From assembly GCA_023807065.1 (NCBI GenBank), contig JAJJLU010003789.1, positions 1 to 31,149 on the forward strand: a DNA stretch of 31,149 nt, read 5' to 3'. A program made the translations under genes and the position numbers. Position 1 is the first letter of the stretch; every line of letters begins with the position of its first letter. This DNA is from Isotricha intestinalis. Taxonomy: Eukaryota > Ciliophora > Litostomatea > Vestibuliferida > Isotrichidae. Of the stretch, positions 1-8,956 are shown in pieces. The notes under the pieces were generated by a model. The model saw nothing but the letters and a program-made list of their open reading frames with translations. It was not told the origin of the DNA and searched no databases.

Positions 1-243
1 GATTTAGTTTGTAGAGCTCATCAAGTTGTTGAAGATGGTTATGAATTCTTTGCTGATAGACAATTAGTCACTATATTCAGTGCTCCTGATTATTGTGGAG
101 AATATTCTAATTGTGCTAGTATGATGCTTATTGATGAAAATTTAATGTGTAGTTTTAAAGTCTTAAAACCTTTGAGTGAAGTTGAAAATATGCCTAGTGG
201 ACAAATTCCTGATGCTGGACCTGATAAAAAAATTATTGAGTAA
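1..243 (+). CDS. Ser/Thr protein phosphatase PP1 catalytic subunit, C-terminal part (5' partial)
   Basis: This is the last 80 codons of a type-1 protein phosphatase catalytic subunit, cut by the left edge and ending in TAA at 241-243. The read begins [19 protein letters not shown] and continues with [18 protein letters not shown] and [10 protein letters not shown], which follow the PP1 C-terminal core almost residue for residue. The RAHQ histidine is a metal ligand of the PPP family and the YCGE loop is the beta12-beta13 loop targeted by natural toxins. Small differences from the usual PP1 are Asp instead of Asn in APDYCGE and Cys-Ala-Ser after the loop. The C-terminal tail, about 22 residues after LKP, is not recognisable and carries no obvious TPPR-type phosphorylation site. 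PP1 normally acts with targeting subunits in cell division, glycogen metabolism and cilia. Family assignment is secure; the N-terminal half is outside the window. Confidence 0.95.
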   Translation, partial: DLVCRAHQVVEDGYEFFADRQLVTIFSAPDYCGEYSNCASMMLIDENLMCSFKVLKPLSEVENMPSGQIPDAGPDKKIIE

Positions 244-580
244 TTGTTATTCTTCCTTTTAGAAATAGTTTTATTTTTTTCCTTTTTCTTTTTTGACGTT
301 TTTATTTATTGTTATTGGAAAATTTTTTATCCTGGTTTTTTAAAAGGTTTTTTTTCATTTTAATTTTTATAATTTTCTATGATTTAGAGATATAAAATTT
401 TAATTCTTATTATTGTTTAAAAAAAATTTTTTACAATATTTAATATCTTAATATTGTTTTTTTATTTATAACTTTATTACACTAATTTTTGTTAATTATG
501 TTTATAAATGAATTAATTTCCTTTAAAACCTGTTTTGAGATAGTTTTAAAAGAAATAAATTAATTAGATTTACGGTTTAA
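244..580. other. Convergent intergenic spacer, no gene seen
   Basis: This spacer lies between the stop codons of the PP1 gene (plus strand) and the CNOT4-like gene (minus strand). It is T-rich AT sequence with no open frame of note, so it should hold both 3' untranslated regions. I saw no RNA gene or repeat. Confidence 0.6.
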
Positions 581-1579
581 TTACCATAAATTTTTAATTA
601 ATAATAAATCTTGCCAATTAGCATTGAAATTTACAGTATTTACAGATTTAATTAAATTAACTTGATTATGATTTTTACCAATAATATATAATTTTAAAAA
701 TTGATCTATTGTATTTATTACAAAATCAGGTACATTAACTTTATCTTCATTATTTTCATTAATTTTTACAAATAAAAATCTTGAATGTTCTGTTCGACTT
801 TTATTTAAATTAATTTTTGAAGTCTCTATATTGCTAAAAGACTTTATTTTAAGATTTTGATTGGATATATTTTCTAATTTTTTTAATGAATTTTCATGAC
901 TTCTTGATTTAACTTTTTTACAATTTATTTTATTATTATTATTTTCATTTGATTTTTGAGATTGAAAATTATTACTTTGATTTAAATTTCTTAAATTTTC
1001 TTCGTTTTTTAACTTTTTAACAGTCATTTTAGGGAATTTTTTTTCTCGTTCGAAAAATTTATCTCCAATAATTTTTGCAGAAACTAATTGAAAAGACTCA
1101 ACAGAAACATTTAAAATATTTAAAGCAAATAAAAAACTATTAAAGTACTCATTAATATTTATTTCTTTATATAAATAGTCATTTTTTTTATTTGAATGAA
1201 TAAATAAGCAATTTGGATTTTTACATTCTTTGTTATTCAGAAAATGATGACAAAATTTAGTGTAATAATAAGATATTTTTAATTTTTCATTATTATAAAC
1301 TTCAAAATTATCCAAAGCTAAAATTGAAAGAGCTGCTTGATTAACTGTATCAAATTGTGCAATTACACTATTTTCAATTTTATTATTGTTGATTAAAAAA
1401 ATTTGATTGATGTGACCATATTGTCCTAAAAATTTTTTTTGATAAAGAATGTCTTTATAAAAAATTTCTTTAGGAATATTTGAGATAAAAACTGTATTTT
1501 TGAGTATAAATAATTTGTTGAATAAGTCTATTTTTTTGACTTGGAGCATTAGACTATTTTGTTTTTTATATATTGACAT
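581..1579 (-). CDS. CNOT4-like RRM plus CCCH zinc-finger protein lacking the RING domain
   Basis: A 332-residue protein resembling the RNA-binding part of NOT4/CNOT4 of the CCR4-NOT deadenylase complex. Residues about 27-106 form an RRM: NTVFISNIP is the first strand, and KKFLGQYGHINQIFLI matches the CNOT4 stretch around FGKFGKIHKVVI. It is followed directly by a CCCH finger with C110, C119, C124 and H128 (C-x8-C-x4-C-x3-H), the same spacing as human CNOT4. The remaining 200 residues are Asn/Lys/Ser-rich and unrecognised. Canonical CNOT4 begins with a C4C4 RING E3 ligase domain before the RRM; here only about 26 residues precede the RRM, and the upstream 500 bases show no coding sequence or RING cysteines. 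It is therefore either a truncated family member or a separate RRM-CCCH lineage. An RNA-binding role is likely; ubiquitin ligase activity is not supported. Start ATG at 1577-1579, stop TAA. Confidence 0.75.
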   Translation of the reverse strand: MSIYKKQNSLMLQVKKIDLFNKLFILKNTVFISNIPKEIFYKDILYQKKFLGQYGHINQIFLINNNKIENSVIAQFDTVNQAALSILALDNFEVYNNEKLKISYYYTKFCHHFLNNKECKNPNCLFIHSNKKNDYLYKEININEYFNSFLFALNILNVSVESFQLVSAKIIGDKFFEREKKFPKMTVKKLKNEENLRNLNQSNNFQSQKSNENNNNKINCKKVKSRSHENSLKKLENISNQNLKIKSFSNIETSKINLNKSRTEHSRFLFVKINENNEDKVNVPDFVINTIDQFLKLYIIGKNHNQVNLIKSVNTVNFNANWQDLLLIKNLW

Positions 1580-2095
1580 TTTATGTAGATTTTTATTAAG
1601 TTTAGATTAGAATAATTAACTTATCATGAATAAATTTTATTATGTTGTAATTAATTATTATTTTGAATCGAAAATTGAAATGAAAATTTTTTTCATTTTT
1701 TTTAATAAAAACTTGTGGAATATAAGCAATTTTTTCATTTTAAAATTTTATTTTTATGAAAGATTTTTAGAATATTTTGAAGAAACTAACAAAAAAATAG
1801 ATTCAAAAAAAATTTGAGCTCAATTATACTTTTTATATAATTTAAATATAAAGCAATATTTAGATCAAAAAGTGCGGATGAAAAACATTTAATATTGTGA
1901 TAGATGAAAAGGTGATATTTATAACTTTATTAATTTTTCTTATTTTTAGTTTAAAGTTCTTTTATATTCATTTTATCATTTATATAAAAAAAGTTGATTA
2001 AAAGAATAAGAGAAAGAAATTTAAAAAAAATTATTTAATACATTTTTAAAAAAAATAATATTATTATATAATTTATATTAAAAATAATATTTTAA
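1580..2095. other. Intergenic spacer, no supported gene
   Basis: AT-rich sequence upstream of the CNOT4-like gene and downstream of the next minus-strand gene. A 63-codon plus-strand frame at 1626-1817 reads as Phe/Ile/Asn/Lys-rich low-information peptide and looks like chance. The CNOT4-like promoter should lie here, but I recognise no motif. Confidence 0.5.
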
Positions 2096-3010
2096 TTAAT
2101 TATTTATAATTAAATATTTCATATCATCTTCACCACATTTTTCAAGTGCATTTAAAATATTTTTATCTCTGAATTTATTATCCAAGTCTAAAATTTTATT
2201 TAAATTTATATTATTTTCCATTTCATCAAAAGCTACTTTTGGAGGTTGTTTAAAAGTTTTAATAATATCATTATTAGGTTTAATCATAATACTACTTCTT
2301 CTTGGAACAAATTTTTTTTCTTTATATAAATGATGAAATTTAGGTCTTATTCTTCTGTTAAATTTAAAATTTTTTTTTGGGGAAAAAATGGAATTTTCAG
2401 TATTTTCCCTTTTATAATTATTTTCATCTTTTTTAAGATTATTTTCTAAATCATCATCATCATTATTATTATTATTCTCATTATATTTTCCTGCACTTAA
2501 AGAACTTAAAACTAGTTGAAAAGGTATTCTTTTATTTAAATGTTTGTAAGTTTGAATTCTCATAAATATCCCTTGACCAGGTGATCTTTTTATAATTTGA
2601 TCTTTTTTTAAATCAGATAACATTTTTAATTCATCTAAATCATAAATTCTTCTTTTATATATTATTTTTTCAGGAGATAAACTTTCTTTTAAAAAAGGAC
2701 TTATTTTTGAAGAAAATTTATTACATGAAGGATTAAAATCTAAAAAATTTTCAGGAGAAAAATAAGAGTGTACTTTCAGTGTTTTTGAATCTCTTTCTAA
2801 AATTGATTGTGATTGAGTATTTTTATGAGAGTTTCTAAATTTTACTATTGGAGGAAGTTTGAATTTTGTTTTTATTTTTAATTCTTTATTTTCATTTTGT
2901 TCTGTTTCTTTAAAAATATCTGGAAGTTCGTTATTTCTTTCTGATATTATATTTGGAGCTGTTAAATATATTCCTTTTTCTTCTTGGTTATTTATTTGGA
3001 AGTTATCCAT
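2096..3010 (-). CDS. Hypothetical Asn/Lys-rich protein
   Basis: A 304-residue protein that I do not recognise. It starts at an ATG at 3008-3010 preceded by an A/T-rich leader and ends in TAA. The sequence is hydrophilic, with no signal peptide or membrane segment. A moderately complex middle part (about residues 100-175) includes KRRIYDLDELKMLSDLKK and SPGQGIFMRIQTYKHLNK. An Asn/Asp run (NNNNNDDDD, about residue 185) follows, then a basic stretch with RRIRPKFHHLYKEKK. The last 45 residues look amphipathic and helical (ILDLDNKFRDKNILNALEKC). It lies 112 bases downstream of the Lys/Glu-rich repeat gene on the same strand, which is ordinary spacing and not evidence of cotranscription. Natural-looking codon use and the long frame support a real gene; the function is unknown. 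Confidence 0.7.
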   Translation of the reverse strand: MDNFQINNQEEKGIYLTAPNIISERNNELPDIFKETEQNENKELKIKTKFKLPPIVKFRNSHKNTQSQSILERDSKTLKVHSYFSPENFLDFNPSCNKFSSKISPFLKESLSPEKIIYKRRIYDLDELKMLSDLKKDQIIKRSPGQGIFMRIQTYKHLNKRIPFQLVLSSLSAGKYNENNNNNDDDDLENNLKKDENNYKRENTENSIFSPKKNFKFNRRIRPKFHHLYKEKKFVPRRSSIMIKPNNDIIKTFKQPPKVAFDEMENNINLNKILDLDNKFRDKNILNALEKCGEDDMKYLIINN

Positions 3011-3122
3011 TATTTTAAAATTTTTATTTATTTAACAAAAATAATTTTCAAAAAAAAATAAATGTATAAATTTTTCATTAAGTTTATTATTTTAATATAA
3101 AAATTTCAAAAAAAAATAATAA

Positions 3123-5867
3123 CTAAAATTTTTCTGGATCATCTTTAAATTCTCTTAATAATTCATTATTATTTTTTTTACTTTTTCTCAATAAATTATA
3201 TGCTTGATTAACATCTTTAGGCATTATAATATCTTTTGAAGTATCTCTTTTATTTCTAAAACTTGGAGTTTCATACGGTTTTTTTGTGGAAGGTCTATTA
3301 TAATAAAATAAATCTGATTCTGGTTGTTTATAAAAAAATGGATTTGACTTGAAATTAGAAATCATTAAAGGATTTTCTTCATTATTATTACTTTTATCTT
3401 TAATAAATTTTTTAACCCAATTTCTAAATAAAATTGATTCGTCAATTTTATAATCTTCAGTTAAATTTAATTTTAAACTTTCATTTAATAATTTTTGATA
3501 ATTATTTTGATTTCCTAATTTAAGTAAAGTAATCAATTCTTCATTATTTATATCTACCTTTGATTTTTGTAAATAATTTAAAGTTAATCTTCCAAAAAAA
3601 TCTTTTCTTTGATTATGTGTTATTAAACTTTTAAATTTTTGTAATTTTTCTTGTGGAGAAAGAGTATTTCTTAAATCATGAGGTTCTTTAATTATTGAAA
3701 AATTTAAAGGATTATCTAATATTAATTTTTCTTTTGAAAATTTAAAATTATTCATATTAATTACATTCGGATTCTCAATAATAAAATTTGTACTTTTTTT
3801 GATATTAATGTTATTAGGGTTATTAATTTTTGTTTCTGATTCTGGATTAATTATTATTTTATCATTGTCATTATCATTTCCATTCATATTATTTTTAATA
3901 TCTTCTTCTTCAATTAAAATATAATTATTATTGTTTGATTTTAATTTATTTGAATTTTCATTAAATGGATTTTGTTTTTTTAAAATAGGTATTTTATTTT
4001 TACTTATATCTTCAGAATCAACAAACAAATTATTTGTATTATCATTTAAAATATTATTCTCATTAATTTTTTTTTCAGGTTTATTTTTTAATTTAAAATT
4101 ATTATTTTCTTCTTCAATTTCATCATTACTAATGTCTAAATTTTTATTTTGATTTTTTAATTTAAAATTATTATTTTCTTCTTCAATTTCATCATTACTA
4201 ATATCTAAATTTTTATTCTGATTTTTTAATCTAAAATTATTATTTTCTTCTACAATTTCATCATTACTAATGTCTAAATTTTTATTTTGATTTTTTAAAC
4301 CTATTAAATTATTTTTAGGATTATTAAATTTTTTATTTTGATCATTTAGTATATTGATTGAACCATATTCATCACTTAATTCTAAAGTGTCTGAAATTGT
4401 ATTTCTTTTATTATTTATTCCTGTATTTAAATTATTATTAATTGTTTTTTCTTCTGGTATATCTTTTTTTGGAATAACTTTTTTTTTTTTATTTTTTTTT
4501 TTTATTGTTTTTTTCTCTGTTTTTTCTATTTCTTCTATTTCTATTGATTTACTATCTTCTTCATCTTCTGTATTTTTATTTATGATGTCTAATATTTTAT
4601 TTTCCTCATTTAAAGGTAAATTTTCTATATTTTCTTTTATATTTGTTTCTTCTGAATTTAAAATTTCAGTATTTAATTCATTTTTTTGTTCTTCTATATT
4701 TTCTTTATTTTCTTTTATATTTTCTTCTTCTTCCAAATTCAAATTTTCTGTTTTTTCTTTTATATTTTCATTTTCCAAATTTAGATTTTCTAAATTTTCT
4801 TCTATTTTTTTTTCTTCTTCAACTAAATTTTCTTTATTTTCTTCTATAATTTTTTCTGTATTTTCTTCTTCTTTTATTTCTTCTTCTTTTTTTTCTTCTT
4901 CTTTTATTGCCTTTTTATCTTTTTTTTTAAATTTTTTTTTTTTAGTGTTATCATTATTTTCTTTTAATTCATCTTTTTTCTTTATATTATCATCTTTTTC
5001 TTCTTTTTTGTCTTCTTTTTTTTCTTCTTTTTTCTTTTTATTATTATTTTTTTTTTCATCTTTTTCTTCTTTTTTCTTTTTATTACCATCTTTTTTTTCA
5101 TCTTTTTCTTCTTTTGTTTCTTCTTTTTTCTTTTTAATATCTTCTTTTTTATCTTCTTTTGTTTCTTCTTTTTTCTTTTTATTATCATCTTTTTTATCTT
5201 CTTTTGTTTCTTCTTTTTTCTTTTTAATATCATCTTTTTTATCTTCTTTTTTTTCTTCTTTTTTCTTTTTATTATCATCTTTTTTATCTTCTTTTTTTTC
5301 TTCTTTTTTCTTTTTATTATCATCTTTTTTATCTTCTTTTTCTTCTTCTTTTTTCTTTTTATTATCATCTTTTTTATCTTCTTTTTTCTTTTTAATTGTT
5401 TCTTTCTTATCTTCTTTCTTATTTTTATCATCTTTTATTTCATTTTCTTCTTTCTTTTCAGAATTTTTCTTTTTTTTATCTACAAAAGGAATTTTTTTAT
5501 TACTATTTTCTTTAGATGGATTTGATGATTCATTTTTTAATGTAACACTTTTTTCTAATCGTTTATTATTACTATTTTTATCTTCATTTGGTTTTAATGA
5601 TTTTTTTTTGGTTAAATTTTTTTTATTATCTCTTAAGCTTTTTTTTGATTTTTCTTTTTTTTTTTCTTTTTTCACAATTTCTTCTGTAATTTCTTCTGTT
5701 ATTTCTTCTGTATTATTTGCAATTTCTTCTTCGTTTGGAGGACTATTTATTTTTGAACTTTTTTTGTCTAAAGATGATTTACTTTTATTGTTATTACTTT
5801 TTTTTTCTGAAGAATTAGATTTATTTATAAAGGAAGAAGTATTTTCTTGATTCTTTGAATTTTCCAT
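3123..5867 (-). CDS. Large Lys/Glu-rich repeat protein
   Basis: A 914-residue, extremely charged protein, ATG at 5865-5867, stop TAG. Residues 1-150 are Ser/Lys/Asn-rich. Residues about 154-300 are an imperfect tandem array of a 15-residue unit (type KKKKEEKKEDKKDDN; 45-base period in the DNA). Residues about 310-450 are Glu/Asn/Ile-rich (ENLNLEEEENIKENKENIE). Residues about 525-592 hold three near-identical copies of a 23-residue unit (LKNQNKNLDISNDEIEEENN plus three). Only the last 220 residues have normal complexity, including KLQKFKSLITHNQRKDFFGR and an amphipathic region before FRNWVKKFIKDKS. No enzyme or membrane signature is visible. The array would be disordered or a single charged helix, as in axonemal or cytoskeletal linker proteins, but that role is only a guess. 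The opposite strand is open for 498 codons purely because of the base bias; I do not regard that as a gene. Confidence 0.75.
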   Translation of the reverse strand: MENSKNQENTSSFINKSNSSEKKSNNNKSKSSLDKKSSKINSPPNEEEIANNTEEITEEITEEIVKKEKKKEKSKKSLRDNKKNLTKKKSLKPNEDKNSNNKRLEKSVTLKNESSNPSKENSNKKIPFVDKKKKNSEKKEENEIKDDKNKKEDKKETIKKKKEDKKDDNKKKKEEEKEDKKDDNKKKKEEKKEDKKDDNKKKKEEKKEDKKDDIKKKKEETKEDKKDDNKKKKEETKEDKKEDIKKKKEETKEEKDEKKDGNKKKKEEKDEKKNNNKKKKEEKKEDKKEEKDDNIKKKDELKENNDNTKKKKFKKKDKKAIKEEEKKEEEIKEEENTEKIIEENKENLVEEEKKIEENLENLNLENENIKEKTENLNLEEEENIKENKENIEEQKNELNTEILNSEETNIKENIENLPLNEENKILDIINKNTEDEEDSKSIEIEEIEKTEKKTIKKKNKKKKVIPKKDIPEEKTINNNLNTGINNKRNTISDTLELSDEYGSINILNDQNKKFNNPKNNLIGLKNQNKNLDISNDEIVEENNNFRLKNQNKNLDISNDEIEEENNNFKLKNQNKNLDISNDEIEEENNNFKLKNKPEKKINENNILNDNTNNLFVDSEDISKNKIPILKKQNPFNENSNKLKSNNNNYILIEEEDIKNNMNGNDNDNDKIIINPESETKINNPNNINIKKSTNFIIENPNVINMNNFKFSKEKLILDNPLNFSIIKEPHDLRNTLSPQEKLQKFKSLITHNQRKDFFGRLTLNYLQKSKVDINNEELITLLKLGNQNNYQKLLNESLKLNLTEDYKIDESILFRNWVKKFIKDKSNNNEENPLMISNFKSNPFFYKQPESDLFYYNRPSTKKPYETPSFRNKRDTSKDIIMPKDVNQAYNLLRKSKKNNNELLREFKDDPEKF
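4092..4298 (-). repeat. Three tandem 69-base in-frame repeats
   Basis: Three direct copies with an exact 69-base period (equivalent positions 4092, 4161 and 4230), each encoding a 23-residue unit LKNQNKNLDISNDEI(E/V)EENNNF(K/R). Differences between copies are mostly single bases (for example aatgtc/aatatc and tttaaa/tctaaa), which points to recent duplication within the Lys/Glu-rich gene. Confidence 0.85.
4968..5408 (-). repeat. 45-base tandem repeat array encoding the Lys/Glu 15-mer
   Basis: The motif attatcatct followed by a T/C-rich stretch recurs at 5271, 5316 and 5361 with an exact 45-base period. Less perfect copies with 30-60 base spacings continue to about 4970. The plus strand here is almost entirely pyrimidine. 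The array codes residues about 154-300 of the Lys/Glu-rich protein, and copy-number variation between strains is likely. Confidence 0.8.
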
Positions 5868-6661
5868 TTTTTTTTCTTTTTTTTGTTAATATTTTATATT
5901 TAAAATTAAAAAACAACAAAAATAATTTTATTTTCTAAATTTTGTTTATTTTATGAATAAAATGTTGAATTAACCTATTTTACATTTTTATGTAATTCAT
6001 TTCAAAAAAATAATAAATAAATATTAAAAAATAATAAAAACTAAAATCTAAAATAATTTAATAAGCCATAGATATTATCATATATTATCATACTTATATG
6101 TTATAGTCTTTTTTCTCTTTTGATTTATGAATAAATAATCTGAATGACATTTGATAATATAGATCGATCTCAATTTATAATTAATAATAAATTTAATTTA
6201 ATTCTTATACAACTTTTTTAATTATCTATATATTAATAATTAGAATTGAAAAAAAATTCTGTCTCAAAAAAATATGAACAATTATTGAATCTTCTTATCT
6301 ATTAAAAATTTTAATTTTATTCATTTTATTTCAACAAAAAGAATTGATAAATATTGAATTTAATGTTTTACAATAATTATAATCTTTTATTATTAAATAG
6401 TTTAAATGTCATTTATTAAATAAATCTTAAAATTCATTATTTTCAAATATCAATAAAAGGAGAACAACTAATTAATATTTATTATTCAATAAATCTTTTA
6501 ATTTTCTTTATTTTTCTTATCACTCTCATTTTAAAATAATATATAAATGAATAATTATTACATTTAATTGTATTTAATTAAAATGTAATTAATTATATTA
6601 TACTTTGATTATACAAACAATAAAATATTAAAACTATTTATATAAAATAACCTTTTTAATA
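5868..6661. other. Intergenic spacer, no gene seen
   Basis: About 0.8 kb of AT-rich sequence between two minus-strand genes. It contains the Lys/Glu gene's upstream region and the channel gene's 3' end. A slightly less AT-rich patch at about 6065-6170 has short palindromic pieces (agatcgatct) but no RNA gene fold or reading frame that I can support. Confidence 0.5.
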
Positions 6662-8956
6662 TTATTTTTGTCCTTCTACTATTTTAATTTTATTAGCTGG
6701 AATTGCTAAAATTATTGGTTTAGGAATTACTTCATTATTATTATTTTGTTGATTAATTAGAGTTTTATGATTTTTATAAAATTCTAAACTTAAAAAAGGA
6801 ATTGTAGTTTTATCTAAATTATTTCTTTTTTTTTTAATTTTAGTTTTTTCATTTTCTAAATGCAATTTATTTAAAAATTTTGAAGATTTGATTTTCCTTG
6901 GAATAATATAAATATCTTTAATTAATTGAAATAATTTGTTTTTTCGGAATTTATAATTTTTTTTATATACCATTGATTTTTTTTTTGTATTATTTATATT
7001 TTCAATAAATTCACCTATTAGATTACTTTTATTACTTCTAATACTTTTTTGTTTGAAAATAGACTTTTTCGGTTTATATTTACTTTTTTTGATAATTAAA
7101 TCACCTGAACTAACATTTAATACCTCTTTATTTTTATCGCTTTTAAAACTTCTTTGATTTTTCAAAAATTTTTTTTGGTCTCTATGAAGATAATTAGAAT
7201 TTTGAATTTCAAGTAAATATTTTCCAATTTCAGTTTGTAAAAAATTAATTCTTTTTAATTTTTCTTGAATAAATTTTTGATTATTTTCAAGGGAAATAAA
7301 ATCATTTTCAATTGAATTAATATTTTCTAAATCTTTTGAAATATCTAGTAAATTATCATATAATTTATTCTCTAAAGTTTTAACGAGATCATTTATTGGC
7401 ATTGAATAAATTCTTGAAACATGTAATTCATTAGCAAAGCATTTAGTTTCAGCTCTTATTTTTAATAATAAACAAATTTTTTCTCTTAAATTTCCACTTT
7501 TTTCCTCTTCAATAATTTTGTTTCTTCTTTTTATATTTCTTGCCATTAATAAAATAGTTTTTATAATATTTACTGATTTATGTTCTAAGTTTTCAGGATC
7601 GAATATTTTTTTTAGTCTAGAATAAGCCTTTTTTTCATTTTGAGTAAATTCTAATTTTTCACTTAATGTTGCTATTAGAATTCCTAAACCTAAAAGTCCT
7701 CCAAAAGAAACAAAAAAAATTATTACTCTTCCAAAAAATGTTCTAGGATATTCATCACCAAAACCAACATTAGTAAATGTTATTAAAACTAACCAAAAAT
7801 TATTCATATAATTTTGAAGGTCATTTAATCCTTTTTTACCTTCTAAAAAATTATTTTTTTCAAAAGATAAACATTCAAAATCTCTTATTATAGCAGATTC
7901 TAAAAGACAGAGAAAAATTACAAAAAAAGATATTGTTATTATTTTTTTATTATTAATTTCAGATTTTATTACAAAATTCAATCCAGATTCTATTTTATAT
8001 GATTGACAAATTGTTTGACTCACTCTTGTGTTATATCTACTAACAATCATAATCAATCTAAAAACATTATATAATTTCAATGAATTTAAAGGAAGAAAAA
8101 TTGCATTTAAACTATATGCATAAATTACATTTAATCTAATTCCTGTAAAAATAATATTTAAATTTGGAGGAAAAAATATTAAAGTAACTATACATTCTAA
8201 CAATAACCATATAATTAATCCTGAAGAGAATAAATTATCATAATCAGAGACTTTTTTATCAATTTTATATGCATATAATTGATAATTATACTTTATTATT
8301 AATATTAAACAGGCTATTATGGAAACTATAAAATTTAAAATTCTTAAAAAATTTTCACTTTTAGTGATTTTTCTGTTTTTTAAATCTAATATAATTTCAT
8401 ATGTCCAAATTTCTATATTTAATTTCTCCATTTTATTATTTAAAAATTGTAAAGACTTTATTGAAAATAATTCATTATCAATTAAAGCAAATATCATAGA
8501 AATTAAAGATAGAAGGCCTAAAAAAATATCACAATATTTTATTTTTTTTAAAATTTTTCCATAATTGGATTTCTTTTCTTCTATTTTTTTTAAACTTTCA
8601 ATAAAATTTAAAGGATTGTTATCCATCAAATTCATTGAAGAAGATTTTCTTTTTTTTTTAGATAAAGAATTTAAACTCTTCCTTTGTTTATTAGTATCTG
8701 TTAATTGACTTGCTTTTTTTTTATTATCTATAAAATCAATATTTTTGTCTTTAATGTTTTTATTAGAAGAAATAGAATTATTTAAATGAATACTTGAAAT
8801 AGATTCATTTAAAGGACTTATTTTATTAATTAATTTTTCAATTAATGTTTTATGTGGTATTGTTTTTTTATTTGTTGATTCTGGTTTTGTAAAATCAAAT
8901 AATTGATCATGAGAAGTATTTTCGTTTAAATTATTAAATTGATAAATTTTTTCCAT
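6662..8956 (-). CDS. SK-type (small-conductance, calmodulin-gated-like) potassium channel
   Basis: A 764-residue channel, counted from the ATG at 8954-8956. The frame runs 40 codons further upstream, but only from a TTG, so I place the start here. Hydrophobic segments fit S1 to S6: about 141-160, 205-222, 243-263, 280-305, 338-356 and 410-431. A pore helix and filter lie between S5 and S6 (TFTNVGFGDEYP, filter about 398-401). S4 (NVFRLIMIVSRYNTR) carries few spaced arginines, as in SK channels rather than Kv channels. Directly after S6, SEKLEFTQNEKKAYSRLKK matches the start of the SK calmodulin-binding domain (ARKLELTKAEKHVHNF in vertebrate SK), followed by a predicted coiled coil (about 520-590). 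The N- and C-terminal tails are Lys/Asn/Ser-rich. The filter is GFGD rather than GYGD, still K+-selective in many families. Such channels are much expanded in ciliates and shape the swimming response. It would act in the plasma or ciliary membrane. Ca2+/calmodulin gating is inferred from homology. Confidence 0.88.
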   Translation of the reverse strand: MEKIYQFNNLNENTSHDQLFDFTKPESTNKKTIPHKTLIEKLINKISPLNESISSIHLNNSISSNKNIKDKNIDFIDNKKKASQLTDTNKQRKSLNSLSKKKRKSSSMNLMDNNPLNFIESLKKIEEKKSNYGKILKKIKYCDIFLGLLSLISMIFALIDNELFSIKSLQFLNNKMEKLNIEIWTYEIILDLKNRKITKSENFLRILNFIVSIIACLILIIKYNYQLYAYKIDKKVSDYDNLFSSGLIIWLLLECIVTLIFFPPNLNIIFTGIRLNVIYAYSLNAIFLPLNSLKLYNVFRLIMIVSRYNTRVSQTICQSYKIESGLNFVIKSEINNKKIITISFFVIFLCLLESAIIRDFECLSFEKNNFLEGKKGLNDLQNYMNNFWLVLITFTNVGFGDEYPRTFFGRVIIFFVSFGGLLGLGILIATLSEKLEFTQNEKKAYSRLKKIFDPENLEHKSVNIIKTILLMARNIKRRNKIIEEEKSGNLREKICLLLKIRAETKCFANELHVSRIYSMPINDLVKTLENKLYDNLLDISKDLENINSIENDFISLENNQKFIQEKLKRINFLQTEIGKYLLEIQNSNYLHRDQKKFLKNQRSFKSDKNKEVLNVSSGDLIIKKSKYKPKKSIFKQKSIRSNKSNLIGEFIENINNTKKKSMVYKKNYKFRKNKLFQLIKDIYIIPRKIKSSKFLNKLHLENEKTKIKKKRNNLDKTTIPFLSLEFYKNHKTLINQQNNNNEVIPKPIILAIPANKIKIVEGQK

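Noticed and set aside
1626..1817. 63-codon plus-strand frame
   Set aside because: Phe/Asn/Lys/Ile noise in AT-rich spacer, with no recognisable motif.
4982..5431. Second minus-strand frame of Lys/Ile-rich repeats
   Set aside because: It is a shifted frame of the same 45-base array, open only because the repeat is A/G-rich.
4354..5850. 498-codon plus-strand frame (Ser/Phe/Leu-rich)
   Set aside because: It is the exact antisense of the Lys/Glu repeat region. TTT/TCT codons arise from AAA/AGA on the other strand, and it has no complexity of its own.
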